Of a stretch of DNA of 37,814 bases, positions 17,670 to 26,545 are shown one piece after another. The DNA comes from Deltaproteobacteria bacterium (GTDB lineage: Bacteria; Desulfobacterota; Syntrophia; Syntrophales; UBA2210): positions 1 to 37,814 of the forward strand of contig JAFGGB010000031.1 of assembly GCA_016930775.1 (NCBI GenBank), in the 5' to 3' direction. Each line of letters begins with the position of its first letter. Within the stretch, counting starts at the first letter, position 1. The notes below the pieces were generated by a model. It saw only the letters and a program-made list of their open reading frames with translations, made no database searches and had not been told where the DNA came from. A program made the translations under genes and the position numbers.

Positions 17670-18512
17670 TCAAGCTTTTTGTCGCATCTCCACAAGGGTG
17701 GCGATTCGTAAAAAATCCTTCCAGCTGAGCGATTCCGGCCTCCGTCTGCCGTCGATGCCGGCCATCCGCAGGATGTCCGGAACTGAAAGACCTGTCGATA
17801 AAAGATCGTTATCGTCCTTAAGACTGTTCACAACGGTCTTCCGCCGCTTTCCGAAGGCCTTCCTGACTATACGGTTGAAAAGCATGTATGTCCCGTCGGA
17901 AACAGCTTCTTTCTTGAAAAGAAGTTTCACAACCATGGAATCAACGTTCGGACGGGGCGTAAAACAAGCGGCGGGCGCGGAAATTATTTTCATGGGTTCG
18001 GCAACGAAGGCTGACATGACAGACAGTATTCCATAGGCCTTGACGCCCGGCGGCGCCACTATCCGTTCGGCCACCTCCCGCTGGAACATCAGGGCCATCG
18101 ACGTTATGAATCTTCGGAAATCAAAGAGACGAAAGAGTATCGGCGTCGATATGTTGTAGGGAATATTGCCCATGACGATAAGCCTGCCGTTCCCCTTGGG
18201 AACTCCGGCAAAATCGAATCGAAGAATGTCGGCCTGGATAATCTCCACATTCCGTCTATCCTTCAGTTCCTCACGGAGAATCTCTATCATTGGCGGATCG
18301 ACATCCACTGCGACAACCTTCCCTGCCCTGTCGGCAATCATTCCAGTCATCACGCCGATGCCTGCGCCGATTTCAACGACAGTGTCCCGTTCTGTCAGAT
18401 CTGCCGCCTCGACAATCCGGCGGATGACGTTCATGTCAATGAGGAAGTTTTGACCGTACTTCTTGCGGGGTCGGACTCCGTATTTTGCGAGAGTCTTAAT
18501 CGGGCTGTTCAT
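17670..18512 (-). CDS. rsmA: 16S rRNA adenine dimethyltransferase (A1518/A1519)
   Basis: A 280-residue KsgA-family enzyme that dimethylates two adjacent adenines in helix 45 of 16S rRNA using SAM, late in 30S assembly. Motifs: RKKYGQNFLIDMNVI near the N-terminus, SAM-binding VVEIGAGIGVMTG (motif I), and catalytic NIPYNIS (motif IV). A longer frame upstream begins at 18605. I chose ATG 18512 because the family starts a few residues before KKYGQNFL and the extra segment is unrelated. The start lies within the end of the DUF2062 gene (17-bp overlap). This is last in the tsaD-DUF2062-rsmA unit. Confidence 0.95.
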   Translation of the reverse strand: MNSPIKTLAKYGVRPRKKYGQNFLIDMNVIRRIVEAADLTERDTVVEIGAGIGVMTGMIADRAGKVVAVDVDPPMIEILREELKDRRNVEIIQADILRFDFAGVPKGNGRLIVMGNIPYNISTPILFRLFDFRRFITSMALMFQREVAERIVAPPGVKAYGILSVMSAFVAEPMKIISAPAACFTPRPNVDSMVVKLLFKKEAVSDGTYMLFNRIVRKAFGKRRKTVVNSLKDDNDLLSTGLSVPDILRMAGIDGRRRPESLSWKDFLRIATLVEMRQKA

Positions 18513-18963
18513 ACCGCAGCCGTCGCCGAACTGCCAGAATCGCTCTGTAGGCGACAAAATATGATGGAACCGCGAATGCCGCGGCCATGATGATCCCGCC
18601 GACAATAAGCGGCACGAAAATATTCCATCCCATCTGGAAAATGCTAATCATTGAGCAGTCTGCAAAGTTCAGGTTGGCCTGTGCCGCATAGCCCGTCAGA
18701 CTCTTCCCCAGGTAAAACTGCGACAGGTACAGCAGCGGTATTGTCACTGGATTGGAAACGATCGTGGCCCCCAGGACGGCGGCCGTGAAGTTTTGTCGGA
18801 ACAATACACAAAGGGCCGCTATGGCTGCCGTGTGAAAGGGAATTGTGGGGGTGGCGCCGATGAACACGCCTACTGCCATGCTCAGGGCAAGCCTTCGAGG
18901 ATCGCCTTTGAGGCTGATAAATTCGTCATAGAAAAACTTTATGCGTCGTTTGAGTGCATCCAT
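18496..18963 (-). CDS. DUF2062 membrane protein
   Basis: A 155-residue protein with the DUF2062 pattern. A short cytoplasmic lead (about 1-25) is followed by LALSMAVGVFIGATPTIPFH, then FRQNFTAAVLGATIVSNPVT, and two or three further hydrophobic segments, the last at about 115-140. Function is unassigned. The family occurs as small inner-membrane proteins, often beside glycosyltransferase or lipid genes. Here it sits 6 bp downstream of tsaD and overlaps rsmA, so it is co-transcribed with two RNA-modification genes. No functional link is evident. Confidence 0.85.
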   Translation of the reverse strand: MDALKRRIKFFYDEFISLKGDPRRLALSMAVGVFIGATPTIPFHTAAIAALCVLFRQNFTAAVLGATIVSNPVTIPLLYLSQFYLGKSLTGYAAQANLNFADCSMISIFQMGWNIFVPLIVGGIIMAAAFAVPSYFVAYRAILAVRRRLRYEQPD

Positions 18964-18969
18964 GATTTC

Positions 18970-19974
18970 TCATTCCTCAAGAGGCCAGCGCGACACTGCT
19001 CCAAGGTCCAGAGAATCTTTGCGGCCCCGTTCCAGGAAGGCATTGCCCACCGCGGCTATCATGGCGGCGTTGTCCGTACAGAGTTCGGGGGACGGAATAA
19101 AAAGGCCTAGGCGCCGGGTCCCGACGGATTCGCGAAAGCGTTCACGCAGACGGCTGTTGGAGGCAACGCCGCCCGCTACGACAATTCTGGGAATGCCGGT
19201 CTCATCGGCGGCGCGAATTGTTTTCTCCACGAGGACTTCCACAATTGCATCCTGATAGCTCGCCGCAAGATCCGCGAGTTCACCTTCCACGGGCATATCG
19301 CCTCTCTTCCGCAGATGATAGAGAAGTGCCGTCTTCAGGCCGCTGAAACTGAAATCATATCCTTCACCCCGAAGGGCTCGTGGAAACGACAGGGCTGATG
19401 GATTGCCCTTCCGTGCCAGCCGATCGATTATGACCCCTCCGGGATATCCGAGGTTAAGCATCTTCGCTGCCTTGTCATAGGCCTCGCCGGCGGCGTCGTC
19501 TCGCGTCTGGCCCAGGAGTCTGCTGCTGCCGAATCCCTTTACGACATAGAGGTGCGTGTGTCCACCTGAGACGACAAGGGCGATGAAAGGAAAACACGGC
19601 GGATCATCGCCAAGAAAGACCGCCGCGATATGGCCCTCGATATGATTAACGCCTACGTAAGGAATGCCGAGTCCGTAAGCCAACGATTTGGCCAGGGACA
19701 TCCCGACAATAAGAGATCCCATCAGGCCGGGACCCCGAGTAACGGCTATGCCGTCGATATCGGGGAAAATCACTCCTGCGGCATCAAGGGCTTCCTGGAT
19801 AACCGGAACGATTGCCTCGATATGCTTTCTCGATGCCAATTCCGGCACGACGCCGCCGTACCGGCTGTGAACATTGATCTGGGAAGCGACGACACTGGAA
19901 CGTATCACTGCACCTTTCTCAACAACGGCAGCGGCCGTTTCATCGCAGGACGACTCGATTCCCAAAACGAGCAT
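18970..19974 (-). CDS. tsaD: tRNA threonylcarbamoyladenosine transferase subunit TsaD
   Basis: A 334-residue enzyme that, with TsaB and TsaE, transfers the threonylcarbamoyl group to A37 of ANN-decoding tRNAs. ATG 19974 begins MLVLGIESSCDETAAAVV, the usual N-terminus; an upstream extension to 20067 is not family-like. The metal-binding HxxxH is present (GVNHIEGHIAAVF). The ATPase-type segments FPFIALVVSGGHTHLY and IPRIVVAGGVASNSRLR follow. It heads the minus-strand unit tsaD-DUF2062-rsmA and diverges from nadB, with 117 bp between them. Confidence 0.96.
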   Translation of the reverse strand: MLVLGIESSCDETAAAVVEKGAVIRSSVVASQINVHSRYGGVVPELASRKHIEAIVPVIQEALDAAGVIFPDIDGIAVTRGPGLMGSLIVGMSLAKSLAYGLGIPYVGVNHIEGHIAAVFLGDDPPCFPFIALVVSGGHTHLYVVKGFGSSRLLGQTRDDAAGEAYDKAAKMLNLGYPGGVIIDRLARKGNPSALSFPRALRGEGYDFSFSGLKTALLYHLRKRGDMPVEGELADLAASYQDAIVEVLVEKTIRAADETGIPRIVVAGGVASNSRLRERFRESVGTRRLGLFIPSPELCTDNAAMIAAVGNAFLERGRKDSLDLGAVSRWPLEE

Positions 19975-20008
19975 TCGGTTTTTCGGCTCCACAAAGAGTG
20001 GCAAAGGG

Positions 20009-20038
20009 TATATAAGAAAAGCATGTTTTTGTAAACAA
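20009..20038 (-). promoter_or_regulatory. Candidate sigma-70 promoter of tsaD
   Basis: Minus strand TTGTTT (20033-20038) and TATATA (20009-20014) are separated by 18 bp, about 35-60 bp before the tsaD start. The -10 is good and the -35 moderate. Confidence 0.4.
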
Positions 20039-20091
20039 GGAATCTGAAATGACGGAGTTCGCCACATTATCGGAAAGGAAACAAGGTCTGC

Positions 20092-21699
20092 ATGGAAATA
20101 CGAACTGACTTTCTGGTCATAGGGAGCGGTCTGGCAGGATTATTCTTCGCCATCAGGGCGGCCGATATCGGCACAGTAGCCGTTGTCACGAAAAAGGACA
20201 AGATCGAATCGAGCACCAATTACGCTCAAGGGGGAATCGCAGCCGTTATGGCCGAAGACGATTGTTTTGATTCCCACGTCGCCGATACGTTGACAAGCGG
20301 CGTAGGTCTCTGCAATGAAGACATAGTAAATCTGGTTGTCAAGGAGGGACCTGAACGCATCGACGATCTCATTGACTGGGGCGTCTCATTTTCAAAGAAG
20401 AGCGATGCGCCCGAAAGGGGTTTTGACCTTGGCCGAGAAGGCGGACACAGCCACCGCAGGGTCCTCCATGCCAAGGATTACACAGGCAGAGAAATCGAGC
20501 GAGTTCTGTCGGAACGGGCAGAACAGCACCCGAATATCGCCATCTATGAAAACCATTTCGCCGTCAACCTGATAACCCGTTCGAAGCTGACGGGAGAGCG
20601 ACGAAGTGCAAACCTCTGCCTCGGCGCTTACGTGCTCGACATCGAGGGACGCGCCATTCATACCTTCAGGGCGCCTTATGTCGTTCTCGCTTCAGGAGGG
20701 AGCGGCAAGACATACCTCTATACATCAAACCCCGACATCGCCACGGGAGACGGACTGGCCATGGCATACCGGGCCGGGGCCGCTATCGCGAACATGGAAT
20801 TCTTCCAGTTTCATCCCACATGCCTGTATCATCCAGCAGCAAAATCCTTCCTCGTGAGCGAAGCTGTCAGGGGCGAAGGCGGCGAGCTCAAGCTTCGGAA
20901 CGGCAGCGCCTTCATGGAGAAATATCATCCCCTGAAAAGCCTTGCGCCCCGGGACGTTGTTGCTCGGGCCATCGACACGGAGATGAAACGGAACGGCGAT
21001 GATTTCGTGCTTCTCGATATAACCCACAAGGACCGTGATTTTTTAAGCAAACGCTTCCCCACGATCTACGAACGCTGCCTCTCCCTCGGCATCGATATGG
21101 CTTGCGAACCCATCCCCGTTGTTCCGGCGGCTCACTACCAGTGCGGCGGCGTTCTCGTCGACGATTACGCCCGAACGACAATAGAAGGACTTTTTGCCTG
21201 CGGCGAAGTAGCTTGCACGGGTCTCCACGGCGCCAACCGCTTGGCCAGCAATTCTCTTCTGGAAGCCGTTGTTTTTGCCAACCGCGCCTTCCTGAAAGTT
21301 TCCGAGATGCTGCCCGGGAAAACCGAAGAATCTTTTTCCATTCCTCCATGGGATCCCAAGGGCGCTACGGAGAGCGACGAATCGATCGTCGTCTCCCACA
21401 ACTGGGATGAAATCAGGCGCTGCATGTGGAACTACGTTGGAATTGTAAGGTCCGACAAGCGCCTCGCCCGGGCTAAACGGCGCATCGATCTTATCAAGCA
21501 GGAGATCGATGAATATTACTGGAACTTCACAATCACCCCCGATCTGCTGGAACTGAGAAACATCGCCGACGTGGCCCAGTTGATCGTGGCATGCGCAATC
21601 ATGAGAAAGGAAAGCCGTGGTCTGCACAATACCATCGATTACCCTACGAAAGACGACGCCAATTGGCGACGAAATACAATCATTCAGCAATACCCGTGA
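20092..21699 (+). CDS. nadB: L-aspartate oxidase
   Basis: A 535-residue flavoenzyme that oxidises aspartate to iminoaspartate, the first step of de novo NAD synthesis. The FAD-binding motif FLVIGSGLAGLFFAIRA is at residues 6-22. SSTNYAQGGIAAVM, the active-site region HRRVLHAKDYTGREIE, TGLHGANRLASNSLLEAVVF and the C-terminal helical domain (about 435-535) are all family-typical. Length is normal. Fumarate can replace oxygen as acceptor in anaerobes, which fits the host inferred here. nadA and nadC are not in the window. Downstream there is a stem-loop at 21757, then gcvT. Confidence 0.95.
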   Translation: MEIRTDFLVIGSGLAGLFFAIRAADIGTVAVVTKKDKIESSTNYAQGGIAAVMAEDDCFDSHVADTLTSGVGLCNEDIVNLVVKEGPERIDDLIDWGVSFSKKSDAPERGFDLGREGGHSHRRVLHAKDYTGREIERVLSERAEQHPNIAIYENHFAVNLITRSKLTGERRSANLCLGAYVLDIEGRAIHTFRAPYVVLASGGSGKTYLYTSNPDIATGDGLAMAYRAGAAIANMEFFQFHPTCLYHPAAKSFLVSEAVRGEGGELKLRNGSAFMEKYHPLKSLAPRDVVARAIDTEMKRNGDDFVLLDITHKDRDFLSKRFPTIYERCLSLGIDMACEPIPVVPAAHYQCGGVLVDDYARTTIEGLFACGEVACTGLHGANRLASNSLLEAVVFANRAFLKVSEMLPGKTEESFSIPPWDPKGATESDESIVVSHNWDEIRRCMWNYVGIVRSDKRLARAKRRIDLIKQEIDEYYWNFTITPDLLELRNIADVAQLIVACAIMRKESRGLHNTIDYPTKDDANWRRNTIIQQYP

Positions 21700-21756
21700 A
21701 TGAAGTTCCGTTAACCCGGAAGAGAGAACTGTCGGGGCTGCAATAAAAAAGCTCCG

Positions 21757-21776
21757 TCGATTGCACTAACAATCGA
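21757..21776. other. Stem-loop between nadB and gcvT
   Basis: TCGATTG and CAATCGA pair perfectly around the 6-base loop CACTAA. On the plus strand no T-run follows, so it is not a standard nadB terminator. On the minus strand an AGC and six T residues follow, but no minus gene ends here. Function unknown. Confidence 0.35.
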
Positions 21777-21926
21777 TCCGGTGGATAAACTGAACGAGAT
21801 CAAGAGGATTCGTGAAGTTCTGTCGAGACTTCAAGGATTCTTCATAAAAACCTGTTGACAGAAATCCACGCGATACTTACTGTTGATCGTGATGAACATC
21901 GGGACATACGAGGTCGAGTGTCTATA

Positions 21927-23201
21927 ATGATCGATCAACGCAAGACGACGCCTCTTTATTCCTGGCACCTCTCGCAGGGCGCCAGAATGTCTGTCTTCGG
22001 CGGCTATGACATGCCTCTCTGGTATCGAGGCGGCATGAAAGAAGAGCACTTGTCGGTTATACAACGGGCCGGCCTTTTCGATACGAGCCACATGTCCGTC
22101 CTATCAATCTCGGGCGTCGCTTCTTTCGATCTTCTTCAGCGCTGTTTCACGAAAGACCTCGCCGCCTGCATCGGAACGAACAGAGGTCCTCTGGTTCCGG
22201 GTCGGTGCGTCTACGGCGCCTTTCTCAACGAGAAAGGCCACGTGATCGATGACGCCATAGTCTACGATATGGGCGGCCGTCGATACTTGGTTGTTGTGAA
22301 CGCCGGCATGGGAACGACAATATGCGACCATCTGCGACATCATGATCAAACAGTGTCCTGCTGTATCGACGATCTCTCCGACCGCATAGGGAAAATGGAT
22401 CTCCAGGGCCCGCTCGCAGCTAAAATTCTCGCGCCTCTTCTCAGAGATTCCCAATCGGTCTTCGAAAAAATGCCCTATTTCAGCTTCAAGGGATTCTTTG
22501 ACTCAGACGAATCGGAAGCTTCTGCCGTCCTTCTGAATGACGGCAGACCTATTCTCCTTTCACGGACCGGGTACACGGGCGAATTTGGATTCGAGATCTT
22601 CGTTGCAAGGGAAGCCGCTCTCGACCTTTGGAAACTCATCCTCACCAGCGGCGAAACAGGGGGTCTTGTCGCCTGCGGCCTGGCTGCCCGCGATTCCCTG
22701 AGAACGGGAGCAAAACTTCCGCTGTCTCACCAGGATATTGGTCCATGGCCGTTTATCCATAATCCCTGGACATTCGCTCTGCCATTCAACACTGAAGGAT
22801 CGGGGTTCACGAAAGACTTCATAGGCGCACAGGCCATCGCGGAGGATCGGAACGCCGAGCGAACCTATGCTTTCGCAGGATACGATGTTCGCAAGGTTTC
22901 CACGGCCGATCCGGCAATCGTTCTCGACAGGAATGATCGTGCAATCGGGACTGTCTTGACCTGCGCCACGGACATGGCCATAGACAGGGTAGAAAACCAT
23001 ATAGCGAGCATCGCCAGTCCCGATAGACCGTCCGATTTCTCGCCGGGAGGTCTGTCCTGCGGTTTTATCAAGACATCGGCCGTCCTCAGACCGGGGAACA
23101 TCGTCAAACTTAAGGACAAAAGGCGGGTTCTCACGGTCGAAATCGTCGACGACATACGTCCCGACCGCACGGCCCGCCGTCCCATAATCGAAATGGCGTG
23201 A
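21927..23201 (+). CDS. gcvT: Glycine cleavage system T protein (aminomethyltransferase)
   Basis: A 424-residue protein. It takes the aminomethyl group from lipoylated GcvH, releases ammonia and passes the methylene to tetrahydrofolate. Landmarks: GARMSVFGGYDMPLWYRGGM, GLFDTSHMSVLSI, LVVVNAGMG, MDLQGPLAAKIL, RTGYTGEFGFEIFV, and the C-terminal barrel (about 310-424). It is about 50 residues longer than the usual 365-375. I chose ATG 21927, two residues before the family-like start, rather than 21855. The upstream Shine-Dalgarno is weak. No glycine riboswitch was recognised in the leader. First gene of gcvT-H-PA-PB-lipB-lipA. Confidence 0.93.
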   Translation: MIDQRKTTPLYSWHLSQGARMSVFGGYDMPLWYRGGMKEEHLSVIQRAGLFDTSHMSVLSISGVASFDLLQRCFTKDLAACIGTNRGPLVPGRCVYGAFLNEKGHVIDDAIVYDMGGRRYLVVVNAGMGTTICDHLRHHDQTVSCCIDDLSDRIGKMDLQGPLAAKILAPLLRDSQSVFEKMPYFSFKGFFDSDESEASAVLLNDGRPILLSRTGYTGEFGFEIFVAREAALDLWKLILTSGETGGLVACGLAARDSLRTGAKLPLSHQDIGPWPFIHNPWTFALPFNTEGSGFTKDFIGAQAIAEDRNAERTYAFAGYDVRKVSTADPAIVLDRNDRAIGTVLTCATDMAIDRVENHIASIASPDRPSDFSPGGLSCGFIKTSAVLRPGNIVKLKDKRRVLTVEIVDDIRPDRTARRPIIEMA

Positions 23202-23271
23202 TCGACAATCGCAACGGTCCCATTCCGCGAAAACGACATGAACCTATACCAGCGTTATAAGGAGGCGACGC

Positions 23272-23676
23272 ATGAAAGAAATAAGCGAACTTAATTTGCC
23301 CGATGACATCCACTATGCCGAGGACCACGAATGGGCCCGATGGGAGGACGAAACGATTAAAATCGGAATCGACGATTACGCCCAAGACCAGCTGGGCGAC
23401 ATCGTATTCGTGGACCTTCCTCAGCCGGGCAGCCGCTTCGAAAAAGGAGAAGAGTTCGGCACTGTGGAATCCGTGAAGGCCGTATCGGAACTCTATATCC
23501 CTCTGAGCGGCGAGATAGTCGCCATCAACAAGGATCTTGAGGATTCACCGGAACTGGTCAATCATGACCCCTATGAAGACGGCTGGATGATAGAAATAAA
23601 ACCCGACGACCCCCGGGAATATGAACAACTCATGGACAAAAGAACCTACCTAGAGATGCTGAAGGGACTTGAATAA
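23272..23676 (+). CDS. gcvH: Glycine cleavage system H protein
   Basis: A 134-residue lipoyl carrier that shuttles the aminomethyl intermediate between GcvP, GcvT and dihydrolipoamide dehydrogenase. The lipoylated lysine is K69 in FGTVESVKAVSELYIPLSGE. The flanking VDLPQPGSRFEKGE and NPEL-like DSPELVNHDPYEDGWM are typical. AAGGAGG precedes the ATG. gcvPA starts directly after its stop codon with no gap. LipB and LipA, which make the lipoyl group on this protein, are encoded at the end of the same operon. Confidence 0.97.
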   Translation: MKEISELNLPDDIHYAEDHEWARWEDETIKIGIDDYAQDQLGDIVFVDLPQPGSRFEKGEEFGTVESVKAVSELYIPLSGEIVAINKDLEDSPELVNHDPYEDGWMIEIKPDDPREYEQLMDKRTYLEMLKGLE

Positions 23677-25008
23677 ATGCGCTACTTCCCCCACACCGCG
23701 GGAGATGTCGAATCGATGCTCTCCGTCGTTGGACGCCATTCTCTCGACGAACTTTTTTCTTCTATCCCTCCTTCCTGTCGGCTGGAAGACAAACTCGACC
23801 TGCCGGATCCAATGACCGAGTGGGAATTAAACGACCATATGAATGCTCTGGCCGCCGCTAATACAACGTCAGAGAATGGCAAGCTCTTTATCGGGGCCGG
23901 AAGCTATGATCATTTTATACCCGCCTCCGTTGCCGCTCTGAGCGGACGTTCCGAATTCGTCACATCATACACGCCGTACCAGCCTGAAATAAGCCAGGGC
24001 ACTCTTCAGGCGATTTACGAATATCAGACTCTAACTGCTCGACTGCTGGGCCTCGAAACAGCCAATGCCTCCATGTATGACGGCGCATCGGCCCTTGCAG
24101 AGGGAATGCTCATGGCCCTTCGCCTTTCCAAGAAACGAACGATAGCCCTCTCCCGGCTTATCCATCCCCACTGCCAAGGGGTTGTGCGGACCTATCTCGC
24201 GCCCACGGACTGCACCATCGTGGAACTGCCGTGCGGAACCGACGGAAGAACCGATCTCTCGCCTCTCAAGGGTCGAACGGACATAGCGGCAGTGGCCGTT
24301 CAATCGCCCAATTTTTTCGGCGTCATCGAAGATCTTGAAACAATAGTCGGCACGGCAAAGGGAATAAACGCCTTGACTGTCGCATCTTTCACGGAAGCTC
24401 TCGCCTACGGCCTCTTGCAGCCGCCAGGTTATTTCGGCGCCGACATAGCCTGCGGCGAAGGTCAAAGCATGGGCATCCCACGGATATTCGGAGGACCGGC
24501 GCTGGGCATGTTCGCCAGTCGCATGGAATACGTGAGAAACATGCCGGGCAGACTTGTGGGCGTCACCTCGGACCGCGAAGGAGCGCGGGGCTTCGTCCTC
24601 ACATTGTCAACGAGGGAACAGCACATACGGCGGGAAAAAGCGACGTCCAACATCTGTACGAACAACAGCCTGTGCGCTCTCATCGCCGCCATATATATGG
24701 CATCTCTCGGCGGCACGGGACTCCGCCGGCTTGCTCAGCTCAACCGCGACAAGTCCGAATACCTCAAATCCGGCCTTCTTTCCCGGGGATTCCGTTCCGT
24801 CTTCACCGGTCAAACATTTAATGAGTTTGTCCTCGAGGCGCCGGCAGGATTCAGCCGCACCTACCGGAAACTGCTTGAACGGAAAATCGTGGCAGGTCTG
24901 CGCATGGACCGCTATTATCCAGATCTCAAAAACCATTACCTTTTCTGCGCTACCGAACGGCACAGCAAAGCCGATATGGACGCTCTCCTCGAGGAGGTGA
25001 ATGCATGA
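23677..25008 (+). CDS. gcvPA: Glycine dehydrogenase (decarboxylating) subunit 1
   Basis: A 443-residue N-terminal half of glycine decarboxylase in the split two-subunit form. It begins MRYFPHTAGDVESMLSVVG, and SYTPYQPEISQGTLQAIYEY near 88-110 is a strong family signature. It has the aminotransferase-like fold but no PLP lysine, which sits on GcvPB. Length fits (440-450). Translation is likely coupled: the start abuts the gcvH stop, with GAAGGGAC inside gcvH acting as ribosome-binding site. The stop overlaps the gcvPB start by 4 bp. Confidence 0.97.
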   Translation: MRYFPHTAGDVESMLSVVGRHSLDELFSSIPPSCRLEDKLDLPDPMTEWELNDHMNALAAANTTSENGKLFIGAGSYDHFIPASVAALSGRSEFVTSYTPYQPEISQGTLQAIYEYQTLTARLLGLETANASMYDGASALAEGMLMALRLSKKRTIALSRLIHPHCQGVVRTYLAPTDCTIVELPCGTDGRTDLSPLKGRTDIAAVAVQSPNFFGVIEDLETIVGTAKGINALTVASFTEALAYGLLQPPGYFGADIACGEGQSMGIPRIFGGPALGMFASRMEYVRNMPGRLVGVTSDREGARGFVLTLSTREQHIRREKATSNICTNNSLCALIAAIYMASLGGTGLRRLAQLNRDKSEYLKSGLLSRGFRSVFTGQTFNEFVLEAPAGFSRTYRKLLERKIVAGLRMDRYYPDLKNHYLFCATERHSKADMDALLEEVNA

Positions 25009-26462
25009 CCGAGATTGCCGGAACAACAGGCCTGATTCTGAACGAACCGCTCCTCTGGGAAAAGGGCAAAGAGGGTCGCGAGGGGTACTCCATGCCCCGC
25101 CGCGACGTGCCCGTCGTTCCTTTGGACTTCGGCGCCGCCGAATCATCCCCCGATATACCCGATCTTTCCGAAATCGACGTCGTCCGTCACTATACTCGCC
25201 TCTCCCAGTGGAATTTCGGCGTCGACACAGGGATGTACCCTCTGGGGTCATGCACGATGAAGTACAACCCCAAAACGAACGAGAGGCAGGCATCGCTGGA
25301 AGGTTTCGCCGGCGCCCATCCCCTCGTCCCCGAACATCTCAATCAAGGGATTCTTCGGCTTCTCTTCGAACTTCAAGGGTATCTCTGCGAAATTACGGGC
25401 ATGGACGCCGCGACGTTGCAACCGGCGGCCGGCGCTCAGGGCGAACTCACGGGGATGCTCGTCATTCACGCCTATTATGCGGCGAAGGGTGAGCGCCGTT
25501 CAAAAATCATCGTCCCGGACACAGCCCATGGGACAAACCCGGCAAGCGCTGCCCTGTGCGGGTTCAAGGCCGCGCCCGTCGCGTCGAGCGCGGACGGACT
25601 CCTCACGGCCGAAGCCGTCGCCGCACTCATGGACGAGGAAACGGCGGGAATCATGGTGACGAACCCGAACACCCTCGGTTTTTTTGAAACCAATCTGCCG
25701 GAAATAGCGGAAGTCGTTCACGCCAAGGGAGGCGTCGTCTACTGCGATGGAGCAAATATGAACGCCGTCATGGGCATCGTCAAGATGGGACGGATCGGCG
25801 CGGACATCATGCACCTGAATCTTCATAAAACCTTTTCGACGCCGCACGGAGGCGGCGGTCCCGGCGCCGGGCCGATCTGCGTGAAGGCTTATCTTGCACC
25901 CTACCTGCCTGAGCCGCGCATTATCCATGACCACGGAGAATACAGACTATCAGAGGATTTTCCTCAATCGATAGGAAGAATTCATTCCTTCATGGGCAAC
26001 GTCGGGGTCATGATCAAGGCTTACAGCTATATCAGGACCATGGGAGCGGAATACCTGAAAAGGGCAAGCGAGCTTGCCGTCCTGAACGCCAACTACCTGA
26101 AGGAACGGCTGAAGGGCGCCTATCACCTTGCCTATGATCGTCCCTGCATGCACGAATGCGTCTTTTCCGACCGCTACCAGGCCGTCCGCAAGATAAAAGC
26201 CCTCGACATAGCCAAGGCGCTGATGGATTTCGGCTTTCATCCCCCCACGATCTATTTCCCGCTTGTGGTCCCCGGCGCGCTCATGGTGGAACCTACGGAA
26301 ACGGAATCGAAGGAAGACATAGACCGTCTGATATCGGCTTTTCTGGCTATCGCCGAACAGGCGGAGGAGAACCCGGAACAACTTCTCGAATCGCCGCGCA
26401 AAACCAAGGTCAGGCGACTCGACGAAACGCAAGCCGCCAGAAAACCTTGTCTGGCTGGCTAG
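25005..26462 (+). CDS. gcvPB: Glycine dehydrogenase (decarboxylating) subunit 2
   Basis: A 485-residue C-terminal half of glycine decarboxylase, carrying the PLP-binding lysine K275 in HLNLHKTFSTPHGGGGPGAG, followed by the glycine-rich loop. SQWNFGVDTGMYPLGSCTMK and DTAHGTNPASAALCGF are family signatures. With GcvPA it releases CO2 from glycine and loads the aminomethyl group onto GcvH. ATGA overlap with gcvPA. The C-terminus has about 20 basic residues beyond the usual end (KTKVRRLDETQAARKPCLAG). An 83-bp gap leads to lipB. Confidence 0.97.
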   Translation: MTEIAGTTGLILNEPLLWEKGKEGREGYSMPRRDVPVVPLDFGAAESSPDIPDLSEIDVVRHYTRLSQWNFGVDTGMYPLGSCTMKYNPKTNERQASLEGFAGAHPLVPEHLNQGILRLLFELQGYLCEITGMDAATLQPAAGAQGELTGMLVIHAYYAAKGERRSKIIVPDTAHGTNPASAALCGFKAAPVASSADGLLTAEAVAALMDEETAGIMVTNPNTLGFFETNLPEIAEVVHAKGGVVYCDGANMNAVMGIVKMGRIGADIMHLNLHKTFSTPHGGGGPGAGPICVKAYLAPYLPEPRIIHDHGEYRLSEDFPQSIGRIHSFMGNVGVMIKAYSYIRTMGAEYLKRASELAVLNANYLKERLKGAYHLAYDRPCMHECVFSDRYQAVRKIKALDIAKALMDFGFHPPTIYFPLVVPGALMVEPTETESKEDIDRLISAFLAIAEQAEENPEQLLESPRKTKVRRLDETQAARKPCLAG

Positions 26463-26545
26463 AAAGCTTCGAAGATATCACAGAAGACGAGATATTGATT
26501 GTCTGTGAATATGAAGCTTCTACGCCGACAATCTGCTGAAGGACC

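Noticed and set aside
21700-21926. A possible glycine riboswitch before gcvT.
   Set aside because: I could not find the conserved tandem aptamer elements; only a simple stem-loop and a weak TTGACA element are seen.
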